From Anoplopoma fimbria (lineage: Eukaryota > Chordata > Actinopteri > Perciformes > Anoplopomatidae): a stretch of 64,000 nucleotides of DNA. The position numbers were made by a program, and so were the translations under genes. The notes beneath the pieces were generated by a model. It had not been told where the DNA came from, did no database searches, and worked only from the letters and a program-made list of their open reading frames with translations. The DNA lies in assembly GCF_027596085.1 (NCBI RefSeq), contig NC_072467.1, positions 27,895,582 through 27,959,581 on the forward strand, written 5' to 3'. This document shows positions 12,451 to 24,679 of this stretch, in pieces; position 1 is the stretch's first letter, and every line of letters starts with the position of its first letter.

Positions 12451-14070
12451 TTCTTAGATTGTTTCTCTGATTGCATTATTCCCCAACAAACCCCTCAAAA
12501 GGAAGCTGCTCATGAGCCTGGAGAAACCAAAGAGAAGTAGAACGAACACCAACGAGGTATGACTTGATAAACAGATTATTATCCTGTAAGAACACTGCCA
12601 GGCTCATTGTATAAAACCAGGCTGGGCTCGATGAAGGAAACCAGGGAGCAGAAGTGATGAAAGTCAAGAGGACGGCAGGTGGCAGGTCAGAAAAAAAAAG
12701 TCAGCGTAGAGTTTCAAGGCGGTTATTTAATACACACTAAGTGGACGCTATTAAGAAGCTGTGAACAGGATCTTTATGGATGAAGATCACAGAGGGTTTT
12801 CTGTGCAGAAATGAAAACAGAAGAGGGCAGAACTGTAAGAATAAAAAAGGTCTTAAATAGAAAAGATTTGATGCTAAAGATCTGTTTATCTGAGGACTTA
12901 ATCATTTACAAAATAGGAACATTTAGTTTATTTTTGACAACAGCAAGGCCTCTGAAGATTGTTTTGATTCATCGGCTGGATTTACTCGCTGACAGATTAT
13001 CAATGGATGATTATACGGCAATTAGTAGTGGTAGTAAAAGAGGGGTAGTTATATTTCTTTGCTTGATTTCAAGTTGCACAAATAATCCAAGAAGTTCCCT
13101 TCAGTATCAACATACAATATACTCTATAACAAATTGAAAAATTCAACAAATGTGAAAAATAAATAGTATAAGCATATATAAAGAAAGAACATCAATAAAT
13201 AAAAATACATGGCTTGCACAAGTAAGAAACTTTGTGTTACAATGTTAAAGTGACGCAGTAAAAATCCAAATACAGTTGTCATAAACATCATCATATTGCA
13301 CTAATGTTTTCTTGACAGGTGCAAAAGCAGGAGAGCATTTGCTCTGGTGTTTCCCTGTGAGAGAGGGTGAATCTAACAGATGGAGGGGTTCAGTCATGGC
13401 GGCTGGTGACAGACAAACCGCAGCATGTGAAGCTACGAATAAACAAACCATAAGAGAAAGAACAGGAGACCCTGAAACCACAACCACGACTGTTAGGGTT
13501 CATCGTAAAGTCAAAGTTGTTCTATTAAACTGGAAAAAACTTATGTTGGCTTGGTGCTTTTACCAAGAATCTGTTGTTGTTGCACTTTTAAATTGGCAGT
13601 TTACGTGTTTAGCTCATTTGTAAGGTGTCTAGAAGATGGATTAATTGGTCCGTGTAATGCAGACTCTAGTTAGGTGTTTGCAATGTATTTCTTTTAATGG
13701 CTTTTTGGGGTAACTTTCTTGGGGTTTTGGGATACAGTTTTTGCCCAGGACTAAATCTGCATGTCCTGTCTTAGAGACGTGTTGAGAGGACGCAACCAAA
13801 ATAGAAAGAATTGACGTCAGCTAATGAAGTGGAAGGCAAATTATAGTGATGACGGACCCAAAGCAGAACTCTACAGCACGCTGATACGACTGGCTTAAGG
13901 GTACTGGGCCAAACTGAGGGACAAATCATGATTTCTTCTCAAAAACATCTCAAACTGAGGGCTTGTTTGCCTCATCCACCTTCTAACCATTTAAACTACA
14001 TCACTAACTCTGAGCATTGCATATTCAAATGGATGCGTTACTTTGTGTGTCCACCATGATAAAGGGATCC

Positions 14071-14345
14071 TGGTGGACACACTCCTTATACGTCTCTGGT
14101 GTGGACCTGTCAATCAGTGTGTAGCCCCGCCCTAAAGCATCCCCTGCTTTATGGTCTGTTTGACTCTAAATGGAGCATCATTTACTAAATGAACATCATG
14201 CTGTATTGAAGAAGACTTGAAACTAGAGATTGAGACCATAAACTCATGTTTACAATGTTTACTGAGGGAATAAATCAAGAGAGAAGTAGAGTCATTTTCT
14301 CATAGACTTCTATACAACCAGAGGAGTCGCCCCCTGGTGGACAGG
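14071..14345 (-). repeat. Dispersed repeat family A, copy 2 (inverted)
   Basis: Reverse-complement relative to the copy at 9805. Carries ATAAACTCATGTTTAC and GAGTCGCCCCCTGGTGGACA. The latter end is also present in the copy at 38062. Confidence 0.85.
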
Positions 14346-15689
14346 AGAGAGAATGCAGCCTTAAGACGCAATAATGTGAAGATTTCGACAATTTTATCTG
14401 CCCAGATAATTGTTTTTGTTGCTACTGTTTACATTCCTTATGATGCAAATTCAATAAAATGCACTACAGGAATGTACTACTGTTTTTGTTGGGGTTTGTT
14501 GTGTTTGAAATGGACGACAACTGAATTTCGTAAAGACAATAACTGATCCTTGAACCTGCCATGCGAGTCACTATGCCGAATTCTGAAATAATTAAAACCA
14601 CCAAAGTTTTACATCCTCTAACGTCTCATGACTGACTGCAAAGTTTGTACTCTGGCAGAGCAAAGTTGTATAAAATCCAGCTAATATAACACTTTTCTCT
14701 ATTTCAGACTCATCCCTGTCAAGATGTTCTGCAGTTCGTCAATAGAGCAACTTCACCTAAACTCTTGCTCACGAGACATTTTTAGTTTTTTTTGTAGTTT
14801 TCTCCCTTGTACTTTTACATCTAAGTACTGCACGGCTCATTTGCTTAATCGGCATCAAAACAACTGTTAAGTACATACTTTTCTTTAATATTTCAACAGT
14901 ACAAATTATATCTGACTCAAGAAACATGACATGAGAAATACATCGCTTCACATTTCTGAATATCATATTCATTGAGAACATTCTGGGCCACTGAGAAATC
15001 ACCTGAGAGAACGAGTTAGAAAACCTATTCAGATTGATATGATGAGCATTTACAACGAGGGGAAAAACCAAAATGTGCTGATACTTAATCTACTACAGTG
15101 TCACCTATGAACATGTCGAGAAATACATCCTCTTCTTCGGTCTCATCACCTGCTTTAGTAAAACACCGGTACAAATATATTACAGCAAGGACCATTTTAC
15201 ACAATTGTCATGTTCATACTTTGTTTGCTCAAAATAAAACATCCAAAAAATATTCAACATTTCACGACATATCAAGAGGAGTTAAAGTCTTACAAAGTGT
15301 GCAAATGTCACCGAACGGTCACAAGACAACTCCAAATGAAGGAACCAAACGCTTCCACCCGCACCGCGTCCCTCACTGTGCTGCTGGGGGTCAACGTCAC
15401 CAAGGTTAGAAATGTCCTGTACAACAGATTTCCACTGAGGCTGCCCAACTAAAACAATATAAAAATCAAATAAATTAAAAAATCTAATTTAAAATTAACA
15501 TTGCAAAAAAAAGGTTGTCCTTTTTTCAGACAAAATATCAGTGTTTGCATGATCTTAACAGGCAGAAGTTTATCATACACAGGTATCGCTCTGTTCTTAA
15601 ATAGTCATACAGTGAACAATCCAATAGTCGGCCAGAATCTGTCTGTTTCATTTTTGGCGCTTAAAGTACCTTTAGCTACGACGGTAGAC

Positions 15690-16500
15690 TTCAAAGTTTT
15701 CATTGATTTAACCAACACAAACTTTTAGCTAATTAGAATTTAAATTGTAACTCCTAAACTGAACTGTCTTCTCTGCTTAATTGATCCGTTAGCTAACCAG
15801 AAGCTATCTTCACTAGCTAACGAATTCAGAGGAAATTGTCTCCATTGAACCACTAGTGTCCAGCGGATAAATCAAAGTGGAATATCTGTCTTGTGCATAC
15901 TTTAAACTAAAAATACCTTTAATGTTCACGCATCATACTTTGCAATAAAAATACTTTACTTCATTGACAAACTGGAAACTAATTAGATCCAAAATTTTAA
16001 CTGGATTGTAGCAAACCAGATCATTTTTTGCGTCTTAATTGAACCGTTAGCTAACCAGAACCAAACTAGCTAGCTAACGAATCTACAGCAAAAGTATCTC
16101 TCGTGAACTGGTATCGTCCAAGAGAAGGCTGCTCTATGGAACCGTCTGCTAACCAGAACGTAACCTGTGGCTTCAAAACTACAACTTAACTTTCAGCTGC
16201 TTAACTGAGCTGTTCACTAGCTTTCAGTTTACAGCAAAAGTATTTCTGTTAAATGAATTTGGCTGGAGAGAATAATCCAATAGTGGGCTAATATCTGTCG
16301 GGTTCAAGTTTTGCGCTTCCAATTCTTTTAGCTTTGATGAGAGGTTTCAAAGTTCAAAGTGCAACAAAAGCTTGGTATGAGGGGAACGTTTTCAGTTAAA
16401 TGGGACACAAACCGTTAGAATTGAACTTTTAACCACTTAACTGGACTGTTAGCAAACCAGAACCCAACTTTTAGCTGATTAAAGCATGTAGACCGACCAG
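15690..16500. repeat. Diverged local repeats with the phrase GTTAGCTAACCAGAA
   Basis: The phrase (T/A)CCGTTAGCTAACCAGAA or close variants occurs at about 15787, 16044, 16142 and 16447. Each is followed by a related sentence (AGCTAACGAAT..ACAGCAAAAGTAT..). Spacing is about 100 to 300 bp, so this looks like an old amplified block rather than a regular satellite. Confidence 0.55.
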
Positions 16501-18779
16501 CCTGAACCATCGATAGCTTCCTGTAACTGGTTTTGTTGACACAACTATCCAAACGGATTTAAGATCGGACCCATTTTCAGGCTTCTCAGAGCTTTACATC
16601 ACAAAGTAGTGAAATCCTTTCCCAGCCTGCCACCAAAAATGGTTCAAATTCTAATTGTAAAGAAAAATGTCATTTCAACCAAGTTTGAGAAGACTATGAT
16701 CTTCATATCCAGATTAAAGCTGCCAGCTGTCTCACATTTACATGCAACACTCTTAATTCCAAATGAGGCATTTTCCAATTAAGACGGGATATGGCGATAT
16801 TATCCAAGTTTTTAGGATAAATTCTATTAGAATATAAACAGCGCATTCAGAATATGCGTCTCAATTTGGGGTTTTTCAGCAGTTTGCAACACACTGCCTC
16901 TGTCCTGGTTAAAGACAGCTTCAGTGTGTTGTTCACAAACCAACTAGCCAACAGTAAGTAAGCTTTACACCTACTTTTAGGCATTATGAAAAATGTGGAT
17001 ATCAACAGGTTTTTGAGATATGCACAAATATTGCATCGCCAACGTTAACAGAGTATCCAAGGCTGCATGTAATGAAATAATTTTAGCAAAACAAATATGT
17101 TTTTATTAGCCATGTAAATAGCTTAGTAGGAATATTTTCTTCTTTTCTGGAATAAGGGGGGAAAATAAAAACATTATGTGGTTCCATCAGAGACATTGCT
17201 CTACCTGGTCAAACAAAAAATAACACAGATGAAGAAATGAAGCAGAGTTCGGATAAAATGGTGTTTTTTTAGATTATAATGTTGGCTGGAAGGCAAACAA
17301 ACAACAAAAAACGTAGTCCTCTGTAGCTAGATATCGGGCAAACATTTACCCTGATTAGTTCTCTCAGTACTTGCTGAATTGTTTGTTGTGTTATGTACTA
17401 AATGTTGGTACTAGTGTTGAGACTATTGATTGATTCAGTATTTAGTCAATAGACAGAAAAATAAAGTCTGCAATCTGTAATAATCAATCTTCTAAGTCAC
17501 CTATTAAAGCATAAATAATAAACATTCTCCAATGCGAGTATTCTACTGTTTTTTTATTGTTAAGGTGAATATTTTGGGGTTTGGACTTTTTTGTGAGTCA
17601 AAACGACACCTTTGAATGTCACCTGAAACTAAGGTCTGTTATCAATTTAGTGATAAATAATCAATAGTCTCAGCCCTCGTAAGCACTGTCAAGTTTTTAC
17701 TTTTCTTTGACTGATTTTATAATATGATTGTGTTACTAAACAAAAGCTGTAGAAAAACATTGTATTCAGAAAAGAAGAAGATATTAAACTGCAGGTCAAC
17801 ACAACAATCAAAAACATGTTTCGGGGAAATCAGATAGCGTGAACCACGTAAACACTTTAATTGAACCATTACCTCTGCTTATTGAAATGAGCATGTAAAC
17901 ATCTCCCTCATATGTGAAATGTCATCCTCCCAAAATAACAACAATTCAAACAAAATTAAAACAAAAAGGCAATAACTTGCATTTTGGACAACCCTGTGAG
18001 TAGTGCAAAATCCATCTGTTGCAGTGTAAAATCGGCAGATCGCAGTTTAGTGGCACCGATACAATAATACTGATAATCCACAGAGATGTGCGTCCGCCCG
18101 GCTCCACTGCATACGCTGAAGTTCAAATTCACAAAGTCACAGTCTGAGCACCGCCGAAGGGATTTAACCAAACGTACTGTGGCTGAAACGGGGGATACAG
18201 TGATCCTCACAGAGGACAGGTCGGGACGTTCCTCCTCCTCAAAGGATGACCTCAAAGAGGAAAAAACACAAAGGTCAAAGCAGGTCAGACTTAAAATGTG
18301 CGTCCCAGTGCAAAGTTTCCTCTTGCGATAGAATCAGATTCATCGGTAATGTAATCCAGTCAGTGGTGATAGATCCAATCACACGTACGTCCTCAAATGT
18401 ACAGAGTATCAGCAACTCCTTTTTACCCCCCCCCACCGACTACAACGGCTAGAACATCCAAACAAACCATGATTACCAGCAAAATATATTTTAAGGAAGA
18501 AAAACTCCAAAACACCAAACTGGTGGTCAGTTACTTGCTTGATTGTGAAATCTTTGCAGATTGGATCAAGTTCACACCTGGCATCAGAAATATTTCTAGA
18601 AATGCATCTCCTGTGACTCCAGTGTCTCGATTTCACTTAGAAATGTTGTTTTTATCTGTGAGGAAAGTGAAGCTGCTGTTAAAACAGAATGTAGGCTCCA
18701 CAGAGAAAGGTCAGGCTCTTTGATAACTCACTTTAGGTATAAACTGTTGTTTTGTACCTAATGGAGCGATGTTTTGATG

Positions 18780-18935
18780 AACAGGTCCCAACTGTGTTTG
18801 AAGAAAATCCTATCATAGTTATCTATATCTATAATGGTACGATTGCTTCCACGTGGCTCTCAACATGGCGGCGGGCAGCACAGTCCTGCTTGGCCCTTAC
18901 TGAGCTAACAGCTAACGTTATTGGAGGTGGCATTG
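18780..18935 (+). repeat. Short interspersed repeat fragment, pair with 5955-6080
   Basis: Shares GGCTCTCAACATGGCG, the following CAG(C/T)AC and GAGCTAACAGCTAACG-like text with 5955-6080. Likely a truncated retroposon of a fish family. No direct repeats were resolved. Confidence 0.45.
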
Positions 18936-19794
18936 AATTCGATTATGAGTTCAAAGTCTACTCAGTAAAAATGAGTGTTGGACAAAGGTATATAATAAAA
19001 GCATCATGATGTGTTCAAGTGTAATCTTGTCAAATTTAGTTTTTTGCAAGAAACTTGAAAAAATATAAAATATATTTGTTTGCAGGAGATTTTTTGAAGT
19101 TCTGACTCGTTTCACTTCCTTACACGAGCTCTAAGTAGTTCATAATACATATTTAAAACTACTAATGCCAAGATTTTCTCTAATCAAAGCAAATATTTAA
19201 ATGTATTTCTATTGGAGAATGCTGGCCAGCCAACTGTTTTTGGTTTAAAATGAAATGTGGCGGGACAGAACAGACCTTGGTGGTCCGCCACGTGGAGGTA
19301 AATAATAGGAAACACTGTACACACAGCTAACCAAGACGCATTTTAGTGCCAGGTGTGAACAAGGTCGCGGACTAACCTAATGAGTAATTTCCCACCCTGT
19401 GCTGGAATGACATCAATAATCTCCTGAGATCCCCCGTTAAGAAAACTCCCCTGATATAAAAACACCACCACAACGGCATGGCACGGAACTGAAGCAGGAC
19501 TATATCAACTATACAGCCAACACGGTTACATCTCGATACCAAGGAGCGGTGTATATTACAGTGAAGTCTATTGCGTCTCCTGTTCTGAGAGGGGGGTCAC
19601 ATTTACAGGTTTTGAAGAGGAAATACATCAAATTCATAACTTTCACAACCACTGAACTCAATAATATCCAGTTGACCAGTCGACAGAGGAAAGAACAGCT
19701 GCCCCCGTTGTCTTTAGGAAAATATCTAATACCATGGGAGGGTGGATGGAGAGAGAGAGTCTTGAGCAGCAGCCGAGCATGTTGGGAAACGGAG

Positions 19795-22700
19795 TCAGGT
19801 CCACGCCACTTTGCGTGAAATAGCCTGTTTGAAGCACTCGGGGTCGGTGTTGCCTCCGGGCCGCAGCGCCCTCTCCAGGCTCACCAGCACGTTCTGGTGG
19901 CACTCCCTGATGTTGACCGGGTACTTGGACCTCAGTAGCTCGTAGGCGGCGATCAGCCTCATGTTCTGTTTCACCATCAGGTACTGGATGATGCACGTCG
20001 GCGCCAGGGAGAACCCGTCTCGACAATGCACCAGGACGCGCTTCCTCTTCTCGGTGGAGGCGTCGATGCACTCGTTGATGTCCTCGAAGCAGCGCTGCTT
20101 CAGGGCCGGGCCGTCGCCCAGGGCGTCCGGCACGTCTCCGATGTCCACCTTGAGGCGGGACCAGCTGTGGCGGGCGCCGCGGGAGCAGGTGCACGGCACG
20201 AGGTTGAGGCTGGGGCCCGGCTCCCCGGCACGCTGCTCATGTCGATGATGCTGTCGATGTTGTTGCGGCACAGAGTGCGCCCGTTGTACGCCGCGTTCAG
20301 GTTGCCGACATAGATGTAGTCCGTCACCTTGGAGATGACGGGTTCAGAGTACTGGAAGTGTTCGGGGCCGCTGGGTTTGGGTTCCGGCGTGTCGGGGCCC
20401 CTGGCGCCTGCCGGCCCCGTGGCGGCTCTCCTGCTGTAGTTACGCAGCTTCTTGGAGCCCGAGCGGGATGGAGGGTTGGAGTCGGACTCGGAGCTGCTGT
20501 TCCACGGCGGAGAGAAGAGAGAGAAGCGGCTGGAGGACTTGCTCTTGTTGAGGATCTCCACCGGGCTGGACAGGCTGGAGCTGGACGCCGTGGTGGAGGC
20601 GGAGGCGCAGAACAGAGACGCTCGCTCCAGAGATCCTGTGCTGCTGGCGGCTCCTGCGCTGTGGGCCTGCTCCATCTGCAACACAAACACACATCTGACA
20701 CGTGCTCCACCGAGTTCCTCGTCTTTACTGGCCTAGGATCCGGTCCTGACCTTTATGTGACCCCAGAAGTCCAGATGTTTAGTCGTCATGTTAATTTGAA
20801 AACTTCAGTTTGGCGTTCTACTTTTAAGAGCATCAAGTGATCTCCAGAGTAATTATTATTGGTACAGAAGATGAGGAATCATACAGTAAGAATATCAACT
20901 TTGTGTAGGATTAAAATAAATGACCAGGGCATGTATTATCAACATCAGCCCATGTTGCTTTAGCTCTATGCCCACCTAATATTAAGGTTAAATAAGCTTT
21001 GAATGTTTGTCATCACCCTTAATCTTTTTTTATTGTGGTTATATAAATGGTGCTCTCAGATTGCTGCACCGCTACTACAGGAGCAGGACTCCCTTTGTGT
21101 TCAGCGAGCCAGGACCGCAGTAAAAACGTTGTCCAACACTAACAAATACTGACTGCAGTGGAATATTTTGTTAGATAAAAACATGTTGTGAACTTTTTTA
21201 GGGATGTTTTATTATTCTGAAAATTGCTTTGGAGTTTTGGGATATTTGGATCACACGAGTGGGAAACAATCTTGTGCAGCCACCAGTAGAATCTACTTCT
21301 ACAAATAGTAAATTACTAATAATATTAGTGTAGCCTGATATTTATCTGCAACTAAAGAAATACCAGATTTACACCGGATAAATACAATACCAGTCAAAAG
21401 TTTGGACACACCTTCTCATTCAATGGCTTTTCTTTATTTTTATTTTTTTCTACATTGTAGATTAATATTGAAGACATCCAAACTATGAAGGAACACATAT
21501 GGAATTATGTGGTAAACAAACAAATGCTCAACAAACCAGAATATGTTTTATATTTTAGATTCTTCACAGTAGTTGAAGGAGAAGGTGTGTCCAAACTTTA
21601 GACTGGTACTGTATATATCTAAAATAATAATTTCTCTAAACATTATGAGTTTTTCTTGGTCTTACAGAGGACGGTGCAGGACGGTGCAGGACTCTCAGTG
21701 GCGGCTGTAGTTGGGACGTACCTGAGCCTTGAGGTTGTTCTTCCACTCCTGCGTCTCCAGCGCTCTGAAGCGTCCGCTGCTGTCGGAGGAGACCGACATG
21801 CAGAGGGGCCGGTGAGCTCTGGGGGGGAGCTGGGGGGTGAGGGCCACGGGGATGGGCCTGGCATCGGCGTGCTCACTCCTACTCATCATCAGATTTGGAC
21901 AGGAGCCTGGGTCACACGGGACGACATTTGAGATCAGAAGCCAGAAAACATCTCACTGGTGGATGAACCAGTGAGGGTTGAGCAGCTGAAATTATGTAAG
22001 TTACAAGTTTGACCCGTTCTTTGTTTGGGGAAAAGTAACTAAAGCTGATATTGTGTCATTTACAACAGCTCTTATTGTTGAGGACACTCACTGGAGCTGC
22101 CATCACATATTCTTAATGTACATTTAGATAAAAATAGATTAAAAAATGTTTGTGTGACACTAGTCTGCAATTTCAGACCTGAGTAATCTCTTTGCAAGTC
22201 TGATAAAATAATTTACTAAGAACATTTTCCATACTTTAAGATGAAAATCAGATGGTAGCTTTACCACCAAAATTATAAACTTTTATTATTATCCTTCATA
22301 TAGTTTATTATCCTGTCATAAAGTGCCTTTGTGTCTGCGACAACTGTCAGACAAGTACAACCGTTACATTAAGACATTTAACAGCAGAGTGCTCCACAAG
22401 AATATGCAAAAATCTAAGTATTTAGTACAACAAAACAGACTTTCTAGAACTCTAATTTGTGTTGTTTAAATAGTTATTTAACAGTGAAATGTAGAAAAGT
22501 TCTTTCTTGACTCGGTTAAACGGTAGTTTAACAGTATGAATCTTAACTTAACTAGCAGTAGAAATATGTCTTCATCCAAATAGTTAGACGAGTCTTTGAG
22601 TATTTTGGGAATAACTTCATAACAGTGTTGTTAAAAGGTCCCTTTCAGAAAAACTGATGCTATGCTCTGTGACTTTAATGCAATATATGAGAGGCACAAA

Positions 22701-23747
22701 TGTTAATACAGGTGGATATATTTAGACTATATATATATATACTATATATATATATATATATATTGCATACTGTTTATACTACTCATACTGTTATTTTTCT
22801 TTTTTTATTATTATTTTTACTGTTTATCTAACACATTGCACTGCACCGTCACTGCTTCTTTTGCACTTCTGGTTAGATGCCAAAACTGCATTTCGTTGTC
22901 CTAGTACTTGTACTCTGTGCAATGACAATAAAGTTGAATCTAATCTAATCTAATCTAATAATATAATATAATATAATATAATAGTCTAATCTAATCTAAT
23001 AATATAATATAATCTTATAATATAATAATATAATAGTCTAATCTAATTAATATAATATACTCTAGTCTAATCATCTAATAATCCAATCTAATATAATGAT
23101 CTAATAATCTAATATAATCTAATAATATTACTTAATATTATTTAATCTAATAATAATATAATATAATATAATATTATATAATAATATATTATGTAATATT
23201 ATTTAATCTAATCTAATAATAATATAATAATACAATAATATATTATTTAATCTAATAATAATAATATAATAATCTAATCTAATAATATTTAATAATAATA
23301 TAATATAATAATAATATAATAATAATATAATATAATAATAATATAATATATAATCTAATATATTAATCTAATATATATAATATAAAAATAATAATATAAT
23401 ATTATTTAATATAATATTTAATCTAATAATAATATAATATAAAAATAATAATATAATAATAATATTATAATCTAATCTAATAATACTAATATAATAATAA
23501 TAATATAATAATAATATAATAATATAATATATATAATAAAATAATAATATAATAATATAATATAATAATATAATAATATATAATAATAATATAATAATAT
23601 AATAATAATAATATAATAATAATATAATATAATAATAATAATATAATATAATATAATATAATAAATATAATAATAATAATAATAATATAATATTATAATA
23701 TAATATAATAATAATAATAATATAATAATAATAATAATAATAATATA

Positions 23748-23782
<35 letters not shown>

Positions 23783-24194
23783 TAATAATAATATAATATA
23801 ATATAATATAATATAATAATAATAATAATATAATAATATAATAATATAATAATAATAATAATATAATAATATAATAATAATATAATATAATATAATATAA
23901 TGTTGCTCACCTACCAGTGCATTGTGGTCGTCCCCCGGTGTGAACGTGCGGTGCGTTGCGGGTTCCCCGCAGGCCGTGGAGGGTTCTCGGTGTTCCTGCA
24001 GACAGGCCGTGGAGGGTTCTCAGGGTTCTCTCTGTTCTCAGTGTTCCTGCAGACAGAGAGGTCACCTTGCAGCAGATGCGTTCTGGAGAACATGTTGCAT
24101 CTCTCCCTCCTCACCGCCGCTTACCGAGCCTCCCGTCCCGCCGCCGGAGCCGCTCTGCCCCCGGGCCTTTGTCCCCGTCCTCCCCGGCCTCCAT
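19795..24194 (-). CDS. Dual-specificity-phosphatase-like protein, probable pseudophosphatase, apparent 1-nt frameshift
   Basis: Exons high to low: 24194-24125 (starts MEAGEDGDKGPGAERL), 21906-21722, 20675-19795. Junctions are GT-AG and in phase. The N-terminal half is Ser-rich and low in structure (SCPNLMMSRSEHADARP; SSSSLSSPVEIL); the C-terminal half is a DUSP fold: VTDYIYVGNLNAAYNG, NNIDSIIDMSS, LKVDIGD, VLVHCRDGFSLAPTCIIQYL, LIAAYELLRSKYP. The active-site loop should read HCxxGxSR; here Cys is kept but the catalytic Arg is Leu, so catalysis is unlikely. The frame breaks once, in a GGGG run at 20223-20226 (minus-strand reading); one extra G restores IDMSSVPG-EPGPSLN. Exons total 1136 nt, and 1137 would give 378 codons plus stop, so a sequencing slip or recent mutation fits. 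I do not recognise the specific orthologue. Confidence 0.75.
21383..21613. mobile_element. Tc1-type MITE with terminal inverted repeats, copy 1
   Basis: Starts TACAATACCAGTCAAAAG and ends with the complement of the same motif (CTTTAGACTGGTACTGTA). Inner ends TTGGACACACCTTCTC and GAGAAGGTGTGTCC are inverted repeats of about 38 bp. Length about 231 bp, no transposase. It begins and ends with TA, as Tc1/mariner insertions do. It sits in the intron between exons 2 and 3 of the phosphatase-like gene. A second copy lies at 60646-60882 in the opposite orientation. Confidence 0.9.
22795..22930 (+). mobile_element. 3' tail of a non-LTR retroposon
   Basis: Contains ATTGCACTGCACCGTCACTG, GCATTTCGTTGTCC and GTGCAATGACAATAAAGTTG, then direct (AATCT)n. 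This is the layout of a common fish LINE 3' end with a pentanucleotide tail. Only the tail is present; no ORF. Family name not assigned. Confidence 0.7.
22930..23902. repeat. Almost pure A/T array seeded by (AATCT)n
   Basis: About 970 bp of TAATC, ATAAT and AATATA units with nearly no G. Units shift from TCTAATCTAATC near 22935 to TAATAATATAATA toward 23900. It starts at the tail of the retroposon fragment and ends 220 bp below the first exon of the phosphatase-like gene, inside intron 1. Open frames here are low-complexity artefacts. Confidence 0.95.
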
Positions 24195-24480
24195 GGTCCT
24201 CCTGCCGCAGACAGAGACACACACACCGGGCAGCACTCACCCAACGCCCGCAGCAAGACACGTGTTCTCCGCTGCGGGTTTGCTGAGCGAGGGCGTGGGT
24301 TCGCCCTGGTTGTTGCCTTCCAGGCTGTTCTCAAGCCTTATTATAGACTCTGCTTATTAGATACTCCCGGGGTGAAGCTCCCACAAGGAGGCGACTCTCT
24401 GCTCTTGTGAATTGCGGTGATGAACGCAGGATTTATTCGCGTTTTGAGAGGGGAAAAGTACCTGTAAGGCAAACTCCGCG
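24125..24480 (-). promoter_or_regulatory. GC-rich 5' end of the phosphatase-like gene
   Basis: The sequence turns GC- and CpG-rich from about 23930 to 24300, between two AT-rich arrays, around the start codon at 24194 (minus). No TATA box is obvious just upstream. It looks like a small CpG island promoter, but the transcription start was not located. Confidence 0.4.
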
Positions 24481-24679
24481 TTGGAATTAACACAGTTAAC
24501 GGGGTTGCGCGATACAGGTACGGGCGTCTTTTGGAAGGGCGGAGTTAGTCAGTTTCTCAATGGATTCAAGCTGAACCGAGCCGGTTGTGTTCACCTAACG
24601 TCTGATACGATACAATAAAACGAACGCCTCTAAATCAATTCAACGTTTTACGGATATTAACACATTTAATAATGATTAG

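Larger units (their letters stand above)
12480..19794. other. Long stretch without a recognisable gene
   Basis: No open frame shows family features or splice-consistent exons. It holds family A copy 2 (14071-14345), a locally repeated block at 15690-16500, and an interspersed fragment near 18780-18935. The part nearest 19794 may be the 3' UTR of the phosphatase-like gene, whose stop codon is at 19795, but I could not identify a decisive polyadenylation site. Confidence 0.45.

Noticed and set aside
20220..20230. Programmed ribosomal frameshifting in the pseudophosphatase exon
   Set aside because: No slippery heptamer; a missing G in a short run explains the break better.
19961..20840. Plus-strand open frames over the phosphatase-like exon
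   Set aside because: GC-rich antisense shadows of the minus-strand coding exon, which has domain motifs and splice sites.
23368..23910. Open frame of 180 codons, nearly all Ile, Tyr and Leu
   Set aside because: It is the A/T array read as protein.
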